From CAZMZW01 sp964571135 (GTDB taxonomy: Bacteria > Chloroflexota > Anaerolineae > Anaerolineales > Anaerolineaceae), in the NCBI GenBank assembly GCA_964571135.1, contig CAZMZW010000007.1, positions 93,994 through 157,993 on the forward strand: 64,000 bases of DNA. Reading direction: 5' to 3'. Made by a program: the position numbers and the translations under genes. The notes under the pieces were generated by a model that saw only the letters and a program-made list of their open reading frames with translations, was not told where the DNA came from and did not search any database. Each line of letters starts with the position of its first letter. Position 1 is the first letter of the stretch. Shown here in pieces: positions 8,393 through 16,629 of the stretch.

Positions 8393-9310
8393 TCAGACCA
8401 CAGTTATAACCACATTTCCTTTTTTGTGTCCTCGGTCTACATACCGATGAGCCTCGGCCATCTGTTCCAGAGAATAGCGTCTATCAATGACCGGTTTTAT
8501 CTTTCCCGCCTCTACCAGCTCTTTGAGTAAGATTAAATCTTCAATATGTACCTTTGGTGATCCATCATCGACAGTTACGTGTTTCCCGTTCGGAGTTAGT
8601 GCTTTTTTGCACTGTAATTTTGCTTTTCTTTTTCCAACGGCATTAAAAATAAAATCATAAAGCTCGTCTCTGTTCGTGAAATCCTCTTTTGTGTAATCAA
8701 TGACTGTATCGGCTCCCAGAGATTTCACCAATTCTAAATTCGCAGTGCTGCATACCCCTGTAACTTTAGCCCCATAATATTTTGCCAGTTGTACCGCAGA
8801 AGTCCCGACAGCTCCGGAAGCCCCATAGATAAGTACTTTTTGTCCGCGTTGGATATTTCCTTTTTTTAGAAAATGCAAGGCTATAAGTCCACCAAAAGGA
8901 ACTGCCGCGGCTTCCTCAAAATTCACATTGGTCGGTTTTATTGCCAACACTCCATTTTCGGGCATACATTTGTACTCGGCATACGTGCCAAAAACGAAAC
9001 GGTCAAATCCAAACACCTGATCACCTTTTTTAAATGATTTTACATCTTTGCCTACAGAATCAACTTCTCCAGCTAACACCATCCCGAGTATGGGTTGTCT
9101 CGGTTTTATGAAACCTAGCGCTAGTCCCATCATTAGTCCCATCGGGTGCCAAATAGGAAGTTTAAAACTCCTGACAATACAATCACTAGCAGTCACTGCC
9201 GTAGCGAATATTTTTATTCGGATTTCTTTGTTTTTAGGGCTGGGTTTTTCAACATCTTGAAGACGAAGAAATTCTGGTGACCCATATTTTGTGCATACAA
9301 TCGCTTTCAT
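8393..9310 (-). CDS. NAD(P)-dependent medium-chain oxidoreductase (quinone-oxidoreductase-like)
   Basis: A 305-residue protein starting at MKAIVCTKYG behind GGAAAGG. It has the GroES-like N-terminal domain (AGEVDSVGKDVKSFKKGDQVFG) and the nucleotide-binding motif YGASGAVGTSAVQLAKYYGA. It lacks the zinc ligands of alcohol dehydrogenases and therefore fits the zinc-independent quinone reductase/enone reductase branch. The likely reaction is NAD(P)H-dependent reduction of a quinone or an alpha,beta-unsaturated carbonyl. The gene lies 37 bp after the DUF4386 gene on the same strand and is probably cotranscribed with it. Confidence 0.88.
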   Translation of the reverse strand: MKAIVCTKYGSPEFLRLQDVEKPSPKNKEIRIKIFATAVTASDCIVRSFKLPIWHPMGLMMGLALGFIKPRQPILGMVLAGEVDSVGKDVKSFKKGDQVFGFDRFVFGTYAEYKCMPENGVLAIKPTNVNFEEAAAVPFGGLIALHFLKKGNIQRGQKVLIYGASGAVGTSAVQLAKYYGAKVTGVCSTANLELVKSLGADTVIDYTKEDFTNRDELYDFIFNAVGKRKAKLQCKKALTPNGKHVTVDDGSPKVHIEDLILLKELVEAGKIKPVIDRRYSLEQMAEAHRYVDRGHKKGNVVITVV

Positions 9311-9347
9311 TTTTGTACCTTTCCTTTTAAATTTATAGTATTCATTT

Positions 9348-10043
9348 TTATTTCTGACCATCAGCCAGAGTTGGTTTCGGATCCTTTACGCCCATAATCA
9401 AAAGCCACAAAGTTAGAGACATTTCCGCAATAAAACTAACCACCATACATGGGTACGAAATTACTTCGTAGCCCGGTAAAAGGAAACGCTGAAAAACATA
9501 TATCAGAAGACCAAAACCATCAACTATCAACAATATGCCCAGGATTTTAGGAAGAAAGCCCGACTTGAAAACTAGATAACCAAGAGGAAAGAGCCAGATG
9601 CCATAGGGTATTTGGGCGATAATATACCCATTTTTGAATAAATTGATAAATAACATCGCTTGCGCTTGTAGCTGATCTGGCTGGAATACTTTCAAATAAT
9701 CAGCTCCGCTCAAAAGCAGCGGGCCGGCAAATAAATTAAGCATACTAAAACACCATATGGCAAACCCACCCAAGTTAAATAAGAAGAACAGTAAAGCCAT
9801 GTCTTTATTAATTGGTTTTAATAACACGTACAAATACCAGGCCGCCAAAAGAAAAAACACAACTGAGAATAGACTGATTACAAAACCGATACGAAATTGC
9901 AATTCATGAGCCATTATGTGATTGACCGTTGCTGGGGCATCCACGGATACAAATCGGCCAAACTCATTTGCGATGATCGAAGTTACAATATACATGAAAT
10001 AGAGGAACCCTGCCATTCTTGCGGTCTTTTTGATCGAATTCAT
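9348..10043 (-). CDS. DUF4386 membrane protein
   Basis: A 231-residue protein with ribosome site AAGGAG. The N-terminal signature KKTARMAGFLYFMYIV and the central SGADYLKVFQPDQLQA are typical of DUF4386. About six hydrophobic helices are seen, and WLFPLGYLVFKSGFLPKILG is a conserved loop-helix segment. Function is unknown for the family. It is closely similar to the product of 11292-11978 and more distantly to that of 12643-13353. A decayed end of a further copy lies just upstream (10066-10126). Confidence 0.85.
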   Translation of the reverse strand: MNSIKKTARMAGFLYFMYIVTSIIANEFGRFVSVDAPATVNHIMAHELQFRIGFVISLFSVVFFLLAAWYLYVLLKPINKDMALLFFLFNLGGFAIWCFSMLNLFAGPLLLSGADYLKVFQPDQLQAQAMLFINLFKNGYIIAQIPYGIWLFPLGYLVFKSGFLPKILGILLIVDGFGLLIYVFQRFLLPGYEVISYPCMVVSFIAEMSLTLWLLIMGVKDPKPTLADGQK

Positions 10044-10065
10044 TTTTTAACTCCTTAATTTTTAT

Positions 10066-10126
10066 TTAATTAAGCGGCCCCGGAAGGACTGCAGATGGAT
10101 TGAATCCTTTAACGATCAGCGCGCGC
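10066..10126 (-). pseudogene. Relic: C-terminus of a DUF4386 gene
   Basis: Read on the minus strand this encodes ALIVKGFNPSAVLPGPLN and a stop. It aligns with the end of the intact gene at 12643-13353 (WLIVKGFNTSAVASGA). Upstream the similarity stops, so only about 18 codons remain of a lost member of the same subfamily. Confidence 0.7.
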
Positions 10127-10165
10127 GCAAACCCAAACCCTAACGGGTTCAAAACCAGACCAAAA

Positions 10166-10621
10166 TTAGGCTGACCCGTTCAGCCTTCTGTATAGATAGC
10201 CAACAACTATTCCAAGCGCGAGAAACCTTGGCACGTTCATCCCTGTGTCAATCAAAAGGTAGACAAAGGCATTGTTGGGATTAACAAGAGTTGAGAGGAC
10301 TTCGATAACGACCATGGCAGCAAAGCTAAGGATCAATGCCTTAAAGATGGGTTTTTTTGTTGGAATCTTTTCAAAGAATCGCAGCAGGAAATAACTGACG
10401 CAGCATCCGATAACCAGACCACCAACCAGAGCTTGAACAAGAGCCAAAGGAAGAGATGAGATCGAGAAAGCAGCTCTATACTCGGCAGCGATGGGAGACA
10501 CTGAAATTACGAAGTCAGTTATCCAGAAGGCTGCGCATCCTGCTCCAGCTAACTTAAGCATTTTATAGTAGAACTCATGTGATGTCTGCCGCTTGCTTCG
10601 AGCTGTGGCCTGGTTTTCCAT
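10166..10621 (-). CDS. Four-helix membrane protein, family unknown (copy 1)
   Basis: The start at MENQATARSK follows AGGTGG; an upstream start would overlap the neighbour. The 151 residues form about four hydrophobic helices, with shared landmarks ISV.PI.AEYR..FS, GL.IG.CVSY.LLR.F, PRFL.LGIV.GY.YRRL. The same landmarks occur in the adjacent gene at 10632-11114, so the pair is a tandem duplication. The short cytoplasmic N-terminus is rich in polar residues. No named domain recognised. Confidence 0.7.
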   Translation of the reverse strand: MENQATARSKRQTSHEFYYKMLKLAGAGCAAFWITDFVISVSPIAAEYRAAFSISSLPLALVQALVGGLVIGCCVSYFLLRFFEKIPTKKPIFKALILSFAAMVVIEVLSTLVNPNNAFVYLLIDTGMNVPRFLALGIVVGYLYRRLNGSA

Positions 10622-10631
10622 GGTTGTCCAC

Positions 10632-11114
10632 CTATTCCGCGTGAGCAGACTTGGAAGCATTTGCGGATGGATCGGACCCTTTGCACAGCCGTCTGTATAT
10701 ATAGCCAATAACTATTCCAAGAAAGAGAAACCTTGGTGCGTCAAGCATTATGCCGATGAGAAAGTAATGCAAGACATCACGCTGCCCAAGAAAACTATGG
10801 GGAACCAGGTTTAGGATTGTCATAATGACATGGGCGATGAGGCTTAATATTACGGATTTTAGAATTGGATTCTTTGTTAGAAACTTGTCAAAATAACGAA
10901 GCAAAGAATAACTGACGCAGAATCCGATAATTAAACCAGCGGGCAAAGAAGCAACCCAAACCGTTTGAATACTCGCTTTTGAAAAGACAGATCTATACTC
11001 CGCTGAGATGGGAAGCAGGGAAATTGCGATGGTAGTTACCCAGAATACTACTCCGCCCCCAATAGTTAGTATGAACAGTTTCTTCGAGAGGATGGTTGAA
11101 CCTTTTTTTAACAT
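10632..11114 (-). CDS. Four-helix membrane protein, family unknown (copy 2)
   Basis: A 160-residue paralogue of the 10166-10621 product, 10 bp upstream of it and transcribed first. Ribosome site AAGGAG. Helix 1 is LFILTIGGGVVFWVTTIAISLL; the family signature PISAEYRSVFS follows, then GLIIGFCVSYSLLRYFDKF, and near the end PRFLFLGIVIGYIYRRL. The leader and first residues (MLKKGS) resemble those of the 12077-12514 product (MLKRGS), hinting that 5' ends were exchanged within this cluster. Confidence 0.72.
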   Translation of the reverse strand: MLKKGSTILSKKLFILTIGGGVVFWVTTIAISLLPISAEYRSVFSKASIQTVWVASLPAGLIIGFCVSYSLLRYFDKFLTKNPILKSVILSLIAHVIMTILNLVPHSFLGQRDVLHYFLIGIMLDAPRFLFLGIVIGYIYRRLCKGSDPSANASKSAHAE

Positions 11115-11151
11115 TTAGCTTTCTCCTTGTGATGTGTTGTGTATATTTATT

Positions 11152-11280
11152 AGATCCATTCCACGAGCATTACCATGGTGCTGAGTAGGGAGGGGGTTAG
11201 GGAGGGTCATAAGTCCTCCATCTCCCTGATAGTGCGAATCTATGCCGCGTTCAAGACCTCGTTCGTCGCTGTTCTCGCAA
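11152..11280. repeat. Intergenic repeat with DUF4386 gene-end relic, copy 1
   Basis: This resembles 12548-12662: CCACGAGCATTACCAT, GCTGAGT.GGGAGGG, a CCTCC tract, then GTTCGTCGCTGTT. In the second copy the last block encodes the end of the DUF4386 protein (AKTATN). Here it reads ARTATN without an attached gene. The GGGAGGG/CCTCCC part can form a hairpin. Confidence 0.7.
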
Positions 11281-11291
11281 CCAGCCTCAAC

Positions 11292-11978
11292 TCATGCTGT
11301 TTTTTGATCCTTTGCACCCATAATCAGAAGCCACAACATAAGTGAAAATTCTCCAATAAAACCAACCGCAGAACTTAAGTAAGTGATGAAGACGCTCGGG
11401 AAAAGGAAAAACTGAAGTGGATATAAAAACCAGGCAAAACACTCGACCATCAACACGATACCCAAAAGCCTGGGAAGATAGCCCGCCTTGAAAACCAAAT
11501 ACCCAAGTGGGAAAAGCCAGGCGGCAAAGAAAAACTGGGCGATCCCCAAGGATCCAAATTTGTATAAATTCAGAGATAACATGGCCAGTGCTTGCAGTTG
11601 ATCGGTCTGGAATACTTTCAAGTAATCAGCGCCGCTCACAAGGAGCTGGCTGGCAATTAGAAAAAGATCACTCACACACCATACCGCGACACCGCCCAGG
11701 TTCAATAACAGGAACAGCAAAGCGAAGTTTTTATTCACCGGCTTCAGCAACACATATAAAGCCCAGGCCGCCAAAAGAAAAAACACTGCAGCCATGAGAT
11801 CGCCCACAAAGCCGATACGAAATTGCAATGCAGATGCCATGATATTCCGGGCGGTTGTCGTTGCATCCCCCAATACGATAATCTTGGAACGACCAAATAC
11901 GTCTGCAAAAACATGAAATACCATGTAAATAAGATACAGGAACCCTGCGATTCGTGCGGTCTTTCTGTTTGTATTCAT
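11292..11978 (-). CDS. DUF4386 membrane protein, close paralogue
   Basis: The 228-residue form starts at MNTNRKTARIAGFLYLIY behind AAGGAGAAAAGG. It aligns along its whole length with the 9348-10043 product, including SGADYLKVFQTDQLQA and WLFPLGYLVFKAGYLPRLLG. About six membrane helices. An in-frame upstream ATG at 12080, which overlaps the TGA of the preceding gene, would add 34 residues. I prefer the internal start because it matches the family N-terminus exactly. Function unknown. Confidence 0.83.
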   Translation of the reverse strand: MNTNRKTARIAGFLYLIYMVFHVFADVFGRSKIIVLGDATTTARNIMASALQFRIGFVGDLMAAVFFLLAAWALYVLLKPVNKNFALLFLLLNLGGVAVWCVSDLFLIASQLLVSGADYLKVFQTDQLQALAMLSLNLYKFGSLGIAQFFFAAWLFPLGYLVFKAGYLPRLLGIVLMVECFAWFLYPLQFFLFPSVFITYLSSAVGFIGEFSLMLWLLIMGAKDQKTA

Positions 11979-12029
11979 TCCTTTTCTCCTTGTTGTAATT
12001 GATTTTGGCGTAAATAAACCACCTACGCC
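11979..12029 (-). repeat. Leader repeat, copy 1
   Basis: On the minus strand: GGCGT, a T-rich block, ACGCC, AAAATCAATTACAA, then the ribosome site and ATG. The same order occurs at 13458-13508. GGCGT/ACGCC can form a small hairpin. Confidence 0.65.
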
Positions 12030-12080
12030 TGTTGTGGTCTTTCTGTTTGTCCCATGGGGACTTTCTTTGGTCGTTTTCAT
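11979..12080 (-). pseudogene. Relic DUF4386 N-terminus fused to a leader repeat
   Basis: Behind AAGGAG an ATG at 12080 (ATGA overlap with the upstream gene) opens a frame reading TNRKTTTGVGGLF. This resembles the start of the DUF4386 protein at 12643-13353 (TDRKTAAVVGVLF). After about 22 codons it runs into a 50 bp leader-like repeat and then the real start of the downstream gene. It looks like the 5' end of another family member truncated by recombination and left in frame. Confidence 0.55.
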
Positions 12081-12514
12081 TTTTTATCTCCTTTGAATAG
12101 GGAATAGCCCGACAGACTAATGCCCACAACGTATAAAACGCTCTGAACGACATTCACCTGCCAGCGTGCGTTTCCGATGGGTGCGGAAGCGATAACGGCC
12201 ATTACTTCCACAAAGCCGATCACGAACAGCAACACCCAGAATGCCCATTTTTGGCCGGCGTTTAGGTTCTTACGGATGAGCAACCACACCAGCACCGAGA
12301 CAACCACTGAGCAGGAGTTGTACAGGATCGTCAAAGCGTTGAGCGATGCAATGACCTTGGCAGACAGGCTGGCGATTTCAGCTTCTGAAAAAGAAGCCAC
12401 TTGCAAAATTGGGGAATTCTGTTTGAGAATGATGACATAACACAATATGATAGAGGCGAGTATAAAATTGATGACGCACCATATTGAAAGAACCAGTGAA
12501 CCTCTTTTTAACAT
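12077..12514 (-). CDS. Four-helix membrane protein
   Basis: A 145-residue protein with ribosome site AAGGAG. Hydrophobic helices: LVLSIWCVINFILASIILCYVI, LTILYNSCSVVVSVLVWLLI, WAFWVLLFVIGFVEVMAVIAS and SVLYVVGISLSGYSLF. A short extracytoplasmic or cytoplasmic segment between helices 1 and 2 is rich in Ser and Ala. Its stop overlaps the ATG at 12080, so translation into the DUF4386 region is probably coupled. No family recognised. Confidence 0.7.
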   Translation of the reverse strand: MLKRGSLVLSIWCVINFILASIILCYVIILKQNSPILQVASFSEAEIASLSAKVIASLNALTILYNSCSVVVSVLVWLLIRKNLNAGQKWAFWVLLFVIGFVEVMAVIASAPIGNARWQVNVVQSVLYVVGISLSGYSLFKGDKK

Positions 12515-12547
12515 TTTGTTTTCTCCTTGTAATGTGTTTTATCTGTT

Positions 12548-12662
12548 TTTAAGTCAATTCCACGAGCATTACCATATAGCTGAGTGGGGAGGGTCTTATC
12601 CCTCCCTCTCTCTTATAGTGAAATCTATGACGCGCTCAAAAGCTAGTTCGTCGCTGTTTTTG
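12548..12662. repeat. Intergenic repeat with DUF4386 gene end, copy 2
   Basis: Counterpart of 11152-11280. It contains GGGAGGG / CCCTCCC around a TCTTAT loop, a hairpin that may terminate transcription of the upstream DUF4386 gene. It extends into the last codons of that gene. Confidence 0.65.
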
Positions 12663-13353
12663 CAGCCCCGGAAGCGACTGCTGACGTATTAAACCCTTTG
12701 ACGATCAGCCATACCGCCATAACCAGCTCCTGCGGGAGGATCGGCAGTTGGAAAAGAACCTGGATTGTCCCAAAAGGAGGAATGATATGGAACATCACCA
12801 ATGGGGTGCTGATGATGGTCAATGTGATTGCAACCAGACCCCAAACAGTTAGCCATCGAGGCACGAGTCTGTATTGATAGAAGACAACATAGTACATCAG
12901 GGCGCCGATGCCGAAAGTCAACAGCATGGCCACATCTCTCAGCCAATTGATTCCTACGTTGATCACAGCATCTGCGGTCTGAAAGTACGATGCCGCCGGA
13001 GCACCGGCTTTCACGAATTCCTGGCTGAGTGCCAATAGGACAATATAAAGGAGAGCGCCAACAACACTGGTCATTCCTTCGATAACCCTGAATCCGGCTG
13101 CGCCAATCGCCAGGCCTTCGTTATATTTCTTAAGAATCGGATACAGCGCCAGACCAATACCAGCACAGGCAATACCCATGAAGAATTTAATCGCCGTGAA
13201 GAGGAGCATCTGGCTTTCATTTGTGGAAATCGCAACCAGATGATCCGGAGCACTCACAGTGTTTAACATTAGTGGTAGGCTCAGCAGGGCCGGAACCGTC
13301 CCCAGGATGAATAGCACGCCTACAACTGCTGCTGTCTTTCTGTCTGTATTCAT
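12643..13353 (-). CDS. DUF4386 membrane protein, second subfamily
   Basis: A 236-residue protein with ribosome site AAGGAG. It begins MNTDRKTAAVVGVLFILG and has about six helices. Landmarks are GAAGFRVIEGM, FGIGALMYYVVFYQYRLVPRW and the end WLIVKGFNTSAVASGA. It belongs to the DUF4386 subfamily commonly annotated in soil and Chloroflexota genomes; the biochemical role is unknown. It differs from the pair at 9348 and 11292. Relics of its subfamily occur at 10066-10126, 11152-11280 and 11979-12080, so this locus has been copied several times. Confidence 0.85.
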   Translation of the reverse strand: MNTDRKTAAVVGVLFILGTVPALLSLPLMLNTVSAPDHLVAISTNESQMLLFTAIKFFMGIACAGIGLALYPILKKYNEGLAIGAAGFRVIEGMTSVVGALLYIVLLALSQEFVKAGAPAASYFQTADAVINVGINWLRDVAMLLTFGIGALMYYVVFYQYRLVPRWLTVWGLVAITLTIISTPLVMFHIIPPFGTIQVLFQLPILPQELVMAVWLIVKGFNTSAVASGAAKTATN

Positions 13354-13377
13354 TTCATTCTCCTTTTTTGAACTATA

Positions 13378-13452
13378 TTAATGAGTTTCATTTAATTGGA
13401 CCCGATTGATCGAGAACAATGGCAATCCTTAATCGCGCACTTTTTTGAACAA
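13378..13452 (-). pseudogene. Relic: end of the MalT-partner small protein
   Basis: The minus strand reads LFKKVRD, an internal stop, then GLPLFSINRVQLNETH and a stop. It aligns with LLKKVRALGLPLVSVIPIE of the gene at 13512-13808 and with the end of the 35445-35717 product (LLSVNKVNQ). Only the last 25 codons remain, already with a nonsense codon. Confidence 0.7.
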
Positions 13453-13457
13453 TCCAT

Positions 13458-13508
13458 ACTTATCTCCTCTTATTGTGATTGATTTTGCGTAAACAAACCG
13501 CTCACGCC
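13458..13508 (-). repeat. Leader repeat, copy 2
   Basis: Similar to 11979-12029: GGCGTGAGCGGTTTGTTTACGC, AAAATCAATCACAA, then GAGGAG and an ATG at 13457 that now leads only into 21 codons over the relic. It joins the intact partner gene to the relic. Confidence 0.6.
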
Positions 13509-13511
13509 AAT

Positions 13512-13808
13512 TTACGATTTAACATCCGAAGCATCTGCCTCACCTGTCCCGAGCGTAGTCGAGGGACCGGATTCAATAGGAATGACCGAGACCAACGGCA
13601 AACCCAAAGCACGCACTTTTTTGAGTAAGCCATGCAACGCAGCCTGATCGACCACCGGGCCGGTTAGTAGCGTATCGCCGTCCTCTTCCAGCGTGATGGT
13701 CAGGCCGTCGAACCAGTCTGTCCATTGAGAATCCAGTTGACCCTTGATCCTGATCTGATAGACCACGGGTTGACTCGGGTCAGTTTTTGGGTCGATTTTG
13801 TTTGACAT
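13512..13808 (-). CDS. Small conserved protein downstream of MalT-like regulator (copy 1)
   Basis: Starting at MSNKIDP behind AAGGA gives 98 residues. The core reads YQIRIKGQLDSQWTDWFDGL, TITLEEDGDTLLTGPV, DQAALHGLLKKVRALGLPL. This is a beta-alpha layout without membrane segments or cysteines. It shares W.DW..G...L.E.G...L.G...DQAAL.G.L.K...L.L.L.SV with the 35445-35717 product. Both genes directly follow a MalT-like regulator on the same strand, which suggests a functional link. The last 15 residues (SGPSTTLGTGEADAS) are encoded partly by a palindromic repeat. Function unknown. Confidence 0.75.
   Translation of the reverse strand: MSNKIDPKTDPSQPVVYQIRIKGQLDSQWTDWFDGLTITLEEDGDTLLTGPVVDQAALHGLLKKVRALGLPLVSVIPIESGPSTTLGTGEADASDVKS
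13546..13567. repeat. Palindromic repeat translated inside a gene
   Basis: GTCCC (13546-13550) and GGGAC (13563-13567) frame GAGCGTAGTCGA. On the minus strand it encodes PSTTLGT near the end of the 13512-13808 product. Its form is that of the short CCCTCGACTACGCTCGGG-type intergenic repeats found in many environmental bacterial genomes, from memory and not searched. Confidence 0.6.
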
Positions 13809-13974
13809 TTCCTTGTACCTCTCGTAGCTGGTTATTACGGTCTGCACCGCTTGCTCAATGTACAAGGATCATATCTGCAACACAGTGTTGTCGAACAGAC
13901 ACTTTAGTGTTGAATGAAGGTGTTGTTTAAATTATTGCGGAGGGGAGAATGTTGAGGAAAATTGACACTTACGC

Positions 13975-16629
13975 TTACAACAAACCCAATTCGCGGGCTT
14001 GGGCTACCGCTTCAGTGCGTCTTTGAACTTGCAGTTTTTCATAAATTTTACGATTGTGCCCTTTGACCGTGTCCAGCGCGAGGAAAAGGCGCTCGCCAAT
14101 CTCACGATTCGAGAGCCCTTTGGCCAGGAGCAGAAGTACTTCCAATTCGCGCAGGCTCAATGGGTCAATAAGGGGTTGGGCAGGGGGTAGATCAGGTTTG
14201 TCTTCGCTCTTCCGCTTCTCAGCTTCAAATGCTGCCAGCAACTTACCGATATAGTCCGGCATAACCCCTTGAGAAGCTGCTTCAAGCAATAGTTGAGCCA
14301 TTGGGGCACCTTCGTCGACAAAGAGACGGATGAAGCCGCCCGGTTCTGCTAGAGCCAGCGCCTCACCTAGCAGTTGCACCGCCTTATCCTTTTCGCCATT
14401 TGCATGAAGAGCGACCGCCTGTAGAACCATCACCTTGAGCTGTTCATCCACCCAACCCTTTGCCTCCATCTTCCGGCGCAATGGCTCCAGTTCCGCCAGG
14501 GCCGCGGACGGGTCTCCCTGAGCCAGATGCACCCGGGCTTGGCTGAAGGGAAGATCATGCGTCTGCGCGAGCTGAGCGGCTTTCGGCAAATCGCCCTGTC
14601 GAAGCAGGACAAGCACTTGTGCGGCAGCTACCTCAGGTATCCGATGCACGAAGTTATTTTGGCGCACAGACTGCTCGGTCTCCGCTAACATAGCAGCCGC
14701 ACCGGCCACATCTCCCTGGGCCAGTTTCAGGCGGGCAAGAAACACCTCAGAGATAATGAATCTGTCAATAATTCGGTCATACTTCCGCAACAGTTGGAGG
14801 CTCGTCTGGCCGTAATGCTCGGCGGAATCCAGGTTGTTCCATTCATAGTCGATAGTGGCCAGGCCGCGATACGCTTCGCCGGTACTCGGGGGTGGATAAT
14901 TATCACCAAGTAATCGCAGGCTGAGCTGGAAGGTCTCGAACGCCGGATGAAGCTGGTTTTCCAATTGCTGTATCTGGCCCATCAAGAGTGTAGCAATTAT
15001 GGCATCAAGAATATTACCAGACGCCTCGGCGATAGATAAGGCTTCAGCACAGGCCCGGGCGGCTGCGGCACGTTCTCCCCGGAAATGATAGGCATACGCC
15101 AATGACCAACTTGCCCTAAAGCGGGAAAACAGGTTGTCGGGGGGCAGATACTCCAGGGCACGGCTAGCCTGAACAAAGATGGTTTCTATCTGGTATTTTG
15201 AGACAGCCAACCTAGCCCTGGCGCTGGCTATTTGTCCGATAAGGTTTCGGGTCTTGTTGTCCAGTTCCGTGGCTGCGCTCGGGATTCCTTGAATGGCGGC
15301 TTCAGCCATTTGTAGTTTCTCTTCTAAGCCGGTCGTTTGTCCGGCAATCAGCGACAACGTGGCATACCTCACACATAACGAAGGTCTGGCGTCCATTACC
15401 GTCTTCGGCAGCGACGCCAGCCAGTCCAATATTGCGGCCACCGCACCTTGAAAATGCAGGGGGATTCCGTCTCCTTCAATCAGGCGCTCGGTGCGTTCAA
15501 TATCATTGGCCGCAGCCGCATGCTGAAAACCTTCAAGATCCAGACCATTATCCTCATACCACTGGCTGGCACGGATGTGGTATTCGGCCATCTCTTTGGG
15601 TGCCAGACTTTGTCCCAACCGCTGGCGCAGCAATTCGGCAAAAAGATGGTGAAAGCGATACCAACGCCGCTCGTTATCCAGAGGGACAATGAACAGGTTG
15701 GCACGTTCGAGATATTCCAGGATTTCTTGCCCGGAAGCAGTTGGGTCGAGCAGAACGGCATCACAAAGAGAGCCGCACATGCGGTCTAGGATGGATGTCC
15801 GAAGCAGAAAAGTCTGGATACTTTCGGATTGCTGTTTCAGGACTTCTTCAACCAGATAGTCCAGCACGAAATGGTGGCTTCCGGTAAAAGATTTGATGAA
15901 ACTGGCAGTATCTTGATGTCCATGCATGGAAAGTGCCGCTAATTGCAAGCCCGCAATCCAACCTTCGGTACGAGTCTCAAGTGCGACGATGTCTTCCTCT
16001 GAGAGGTTGAGGTTCATTATCTGGTTAAGAAATGCACCGGATTCCTCAGGAGTAAAACGCAGGTCGGCGGCACGAAGTTCGGTCAATTGACCCCGGGCGC
16101 GTAACCGAGCGAGGGGCAGATGCGGATCCTCACGGGTGGTGATGACCAGGTGCATCTGGGGCGGCCGGCGCTCGAGCAGAAAGGTAAGAACTTTGTCAAC
16201 CGGTTTGGAATCAATTAAGTGATAATCATCCAGTACCAGGATGAAGCTGTCTAAAATGGAGGTGATTTCATTGAGCAGAGCTATCAGAATCGATTCGATC
16301 GGCGGCGGCTGAGGAGATTGGAGTGCAGCCAACACTCCTGCACCAATCTTCGGCGAAAGTGTCTGCAAAGTCGAGATGAGGTAAGCCAGAAATTGGACGG
16401 AGTCGTTATCCCCTTCGTCCAGCGAAAGCCAGGCAACCTTCTTATCACAACCAGTGACCCATTCACTGATCAGGGTGGTTTTTCCAAAGCCGGCGGGAGC
16501 GGAAATGAGGGTCAGTTTGCGGCTCGCAGAGAGGCCCTCGTTCAACTGCTCGATCAGGCGGGGACGCGAGATAATACCGTGCCTGTGCGGGGGGATGTAT
16601 AGTTTAGTGGCTAAAATAGGAATGGGCAT
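13975..16629 (-). CDS. MalT-like LuxR-family regulator (STAND ATPase, TPR, HTH), copy 1
   Basis: An 884-residue signal-transducing ATPase. Order: Walker A GFGKTT (residues 47-52), Walker B FILVLDDYHLI near 130, the STAND region ending in HHFVLDYLVEEVLKQQ, the winged-helix stretch RFHHLFAELLRQRLGQ, about 400 residues of TPR-like helices, and a C-terminal LuxR HTH (LSLRELEVLLLLAKGLSNREIGERL, TVKGHNRKIYEKL). MalT-type proteins bind an inducer through the TPR part, oligomerise with ATP and activate transcription. The ligand here is unknown. No Shine-Dalgarno is visible before ATG 16629; TATAAT ends only about 10 nt upstream, compatible with a leaderless transcript. The small protein at 13512 follows on the same strand. 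Confidence 0.92.
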   Translation of the reverse strand: MPIPILATKLYIPPHRHGIISRPRLIEQLNEGLSASRKLTLISAPAGFGKTTLISEWVTGCDKKVAWLSLDEGDNDSVQFLAYLISTLQTLSPKIGAGVLAALQSPQPPPIESILIALLNEITSILDSFILVLDDYHLIDSKPVDKVLTFLLERRPPQMHLVITTREDPHLPLARLRARGQLTELRAADLRFTPEESGAFLNQIMNLNLSEEDIVALETRTEGWIAGLQLAALSMHGHQDTASFIKSFTGSHHFVLDYLVEEVLKQQSESIQTFLLRTSILDRMCGSLCDAVLLDPTASGQEILEYLERANLFIVPLDNERRWYRFHHLFAELLRQRLGQSLAPKEMAEYHIRASQWYEDNGLDLEGFQHAAAANDIERTERLIEGDGIPLHFQGAVAAILDWLASLPKTVMDARPSLCVRYATLSLIAGQTTGLEEKLQMAEAAIQGIPSAATELDNKTRNLIGQIASARARLAVSKYQIETIFVQASRALEYLPPDNLFSRFRASWSLAYAYHFRGERAAAARACAEALSIAEASGNILDAIIATLLMGQIQQLENQLHPAFETFQLSLRLLGDNYPPPSTGEAYRGLATIDYEWNNLDSAEHYGQTSLQLLRKYDRIIDRFIISEVFLARLKLAQGDVAGAAAMLAETEQSVRQNNFVHRIPEVAAAQVLVLLRQGDLPKAAQLAQTHDLPFSQARVHLAQGDPSAALAELEPLRRKMEAKGWVDEQLKVMVLQAVALHANGEKDKAVQLLGEALALAEPGGFIRLFVDEGAPMAQLLLEAASQGVMPDYIGKLLAAFEAEKRKSEDKPDLPPAQPLIDPLSLRELEVLLLLAKGLSNREIGERLFLALDTVKGHNRKIYEKLQVQRRTEAVAQARELGLL

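Noticed and set aside
13393..13457. A 21-codon ORF with a good ribosome site (MDCSKKCAIKDCHC)
   Set aside because: It runs out of frame across the relic of the MalT-partner gene; the ribosome site comes from the duplicated leader repeat.
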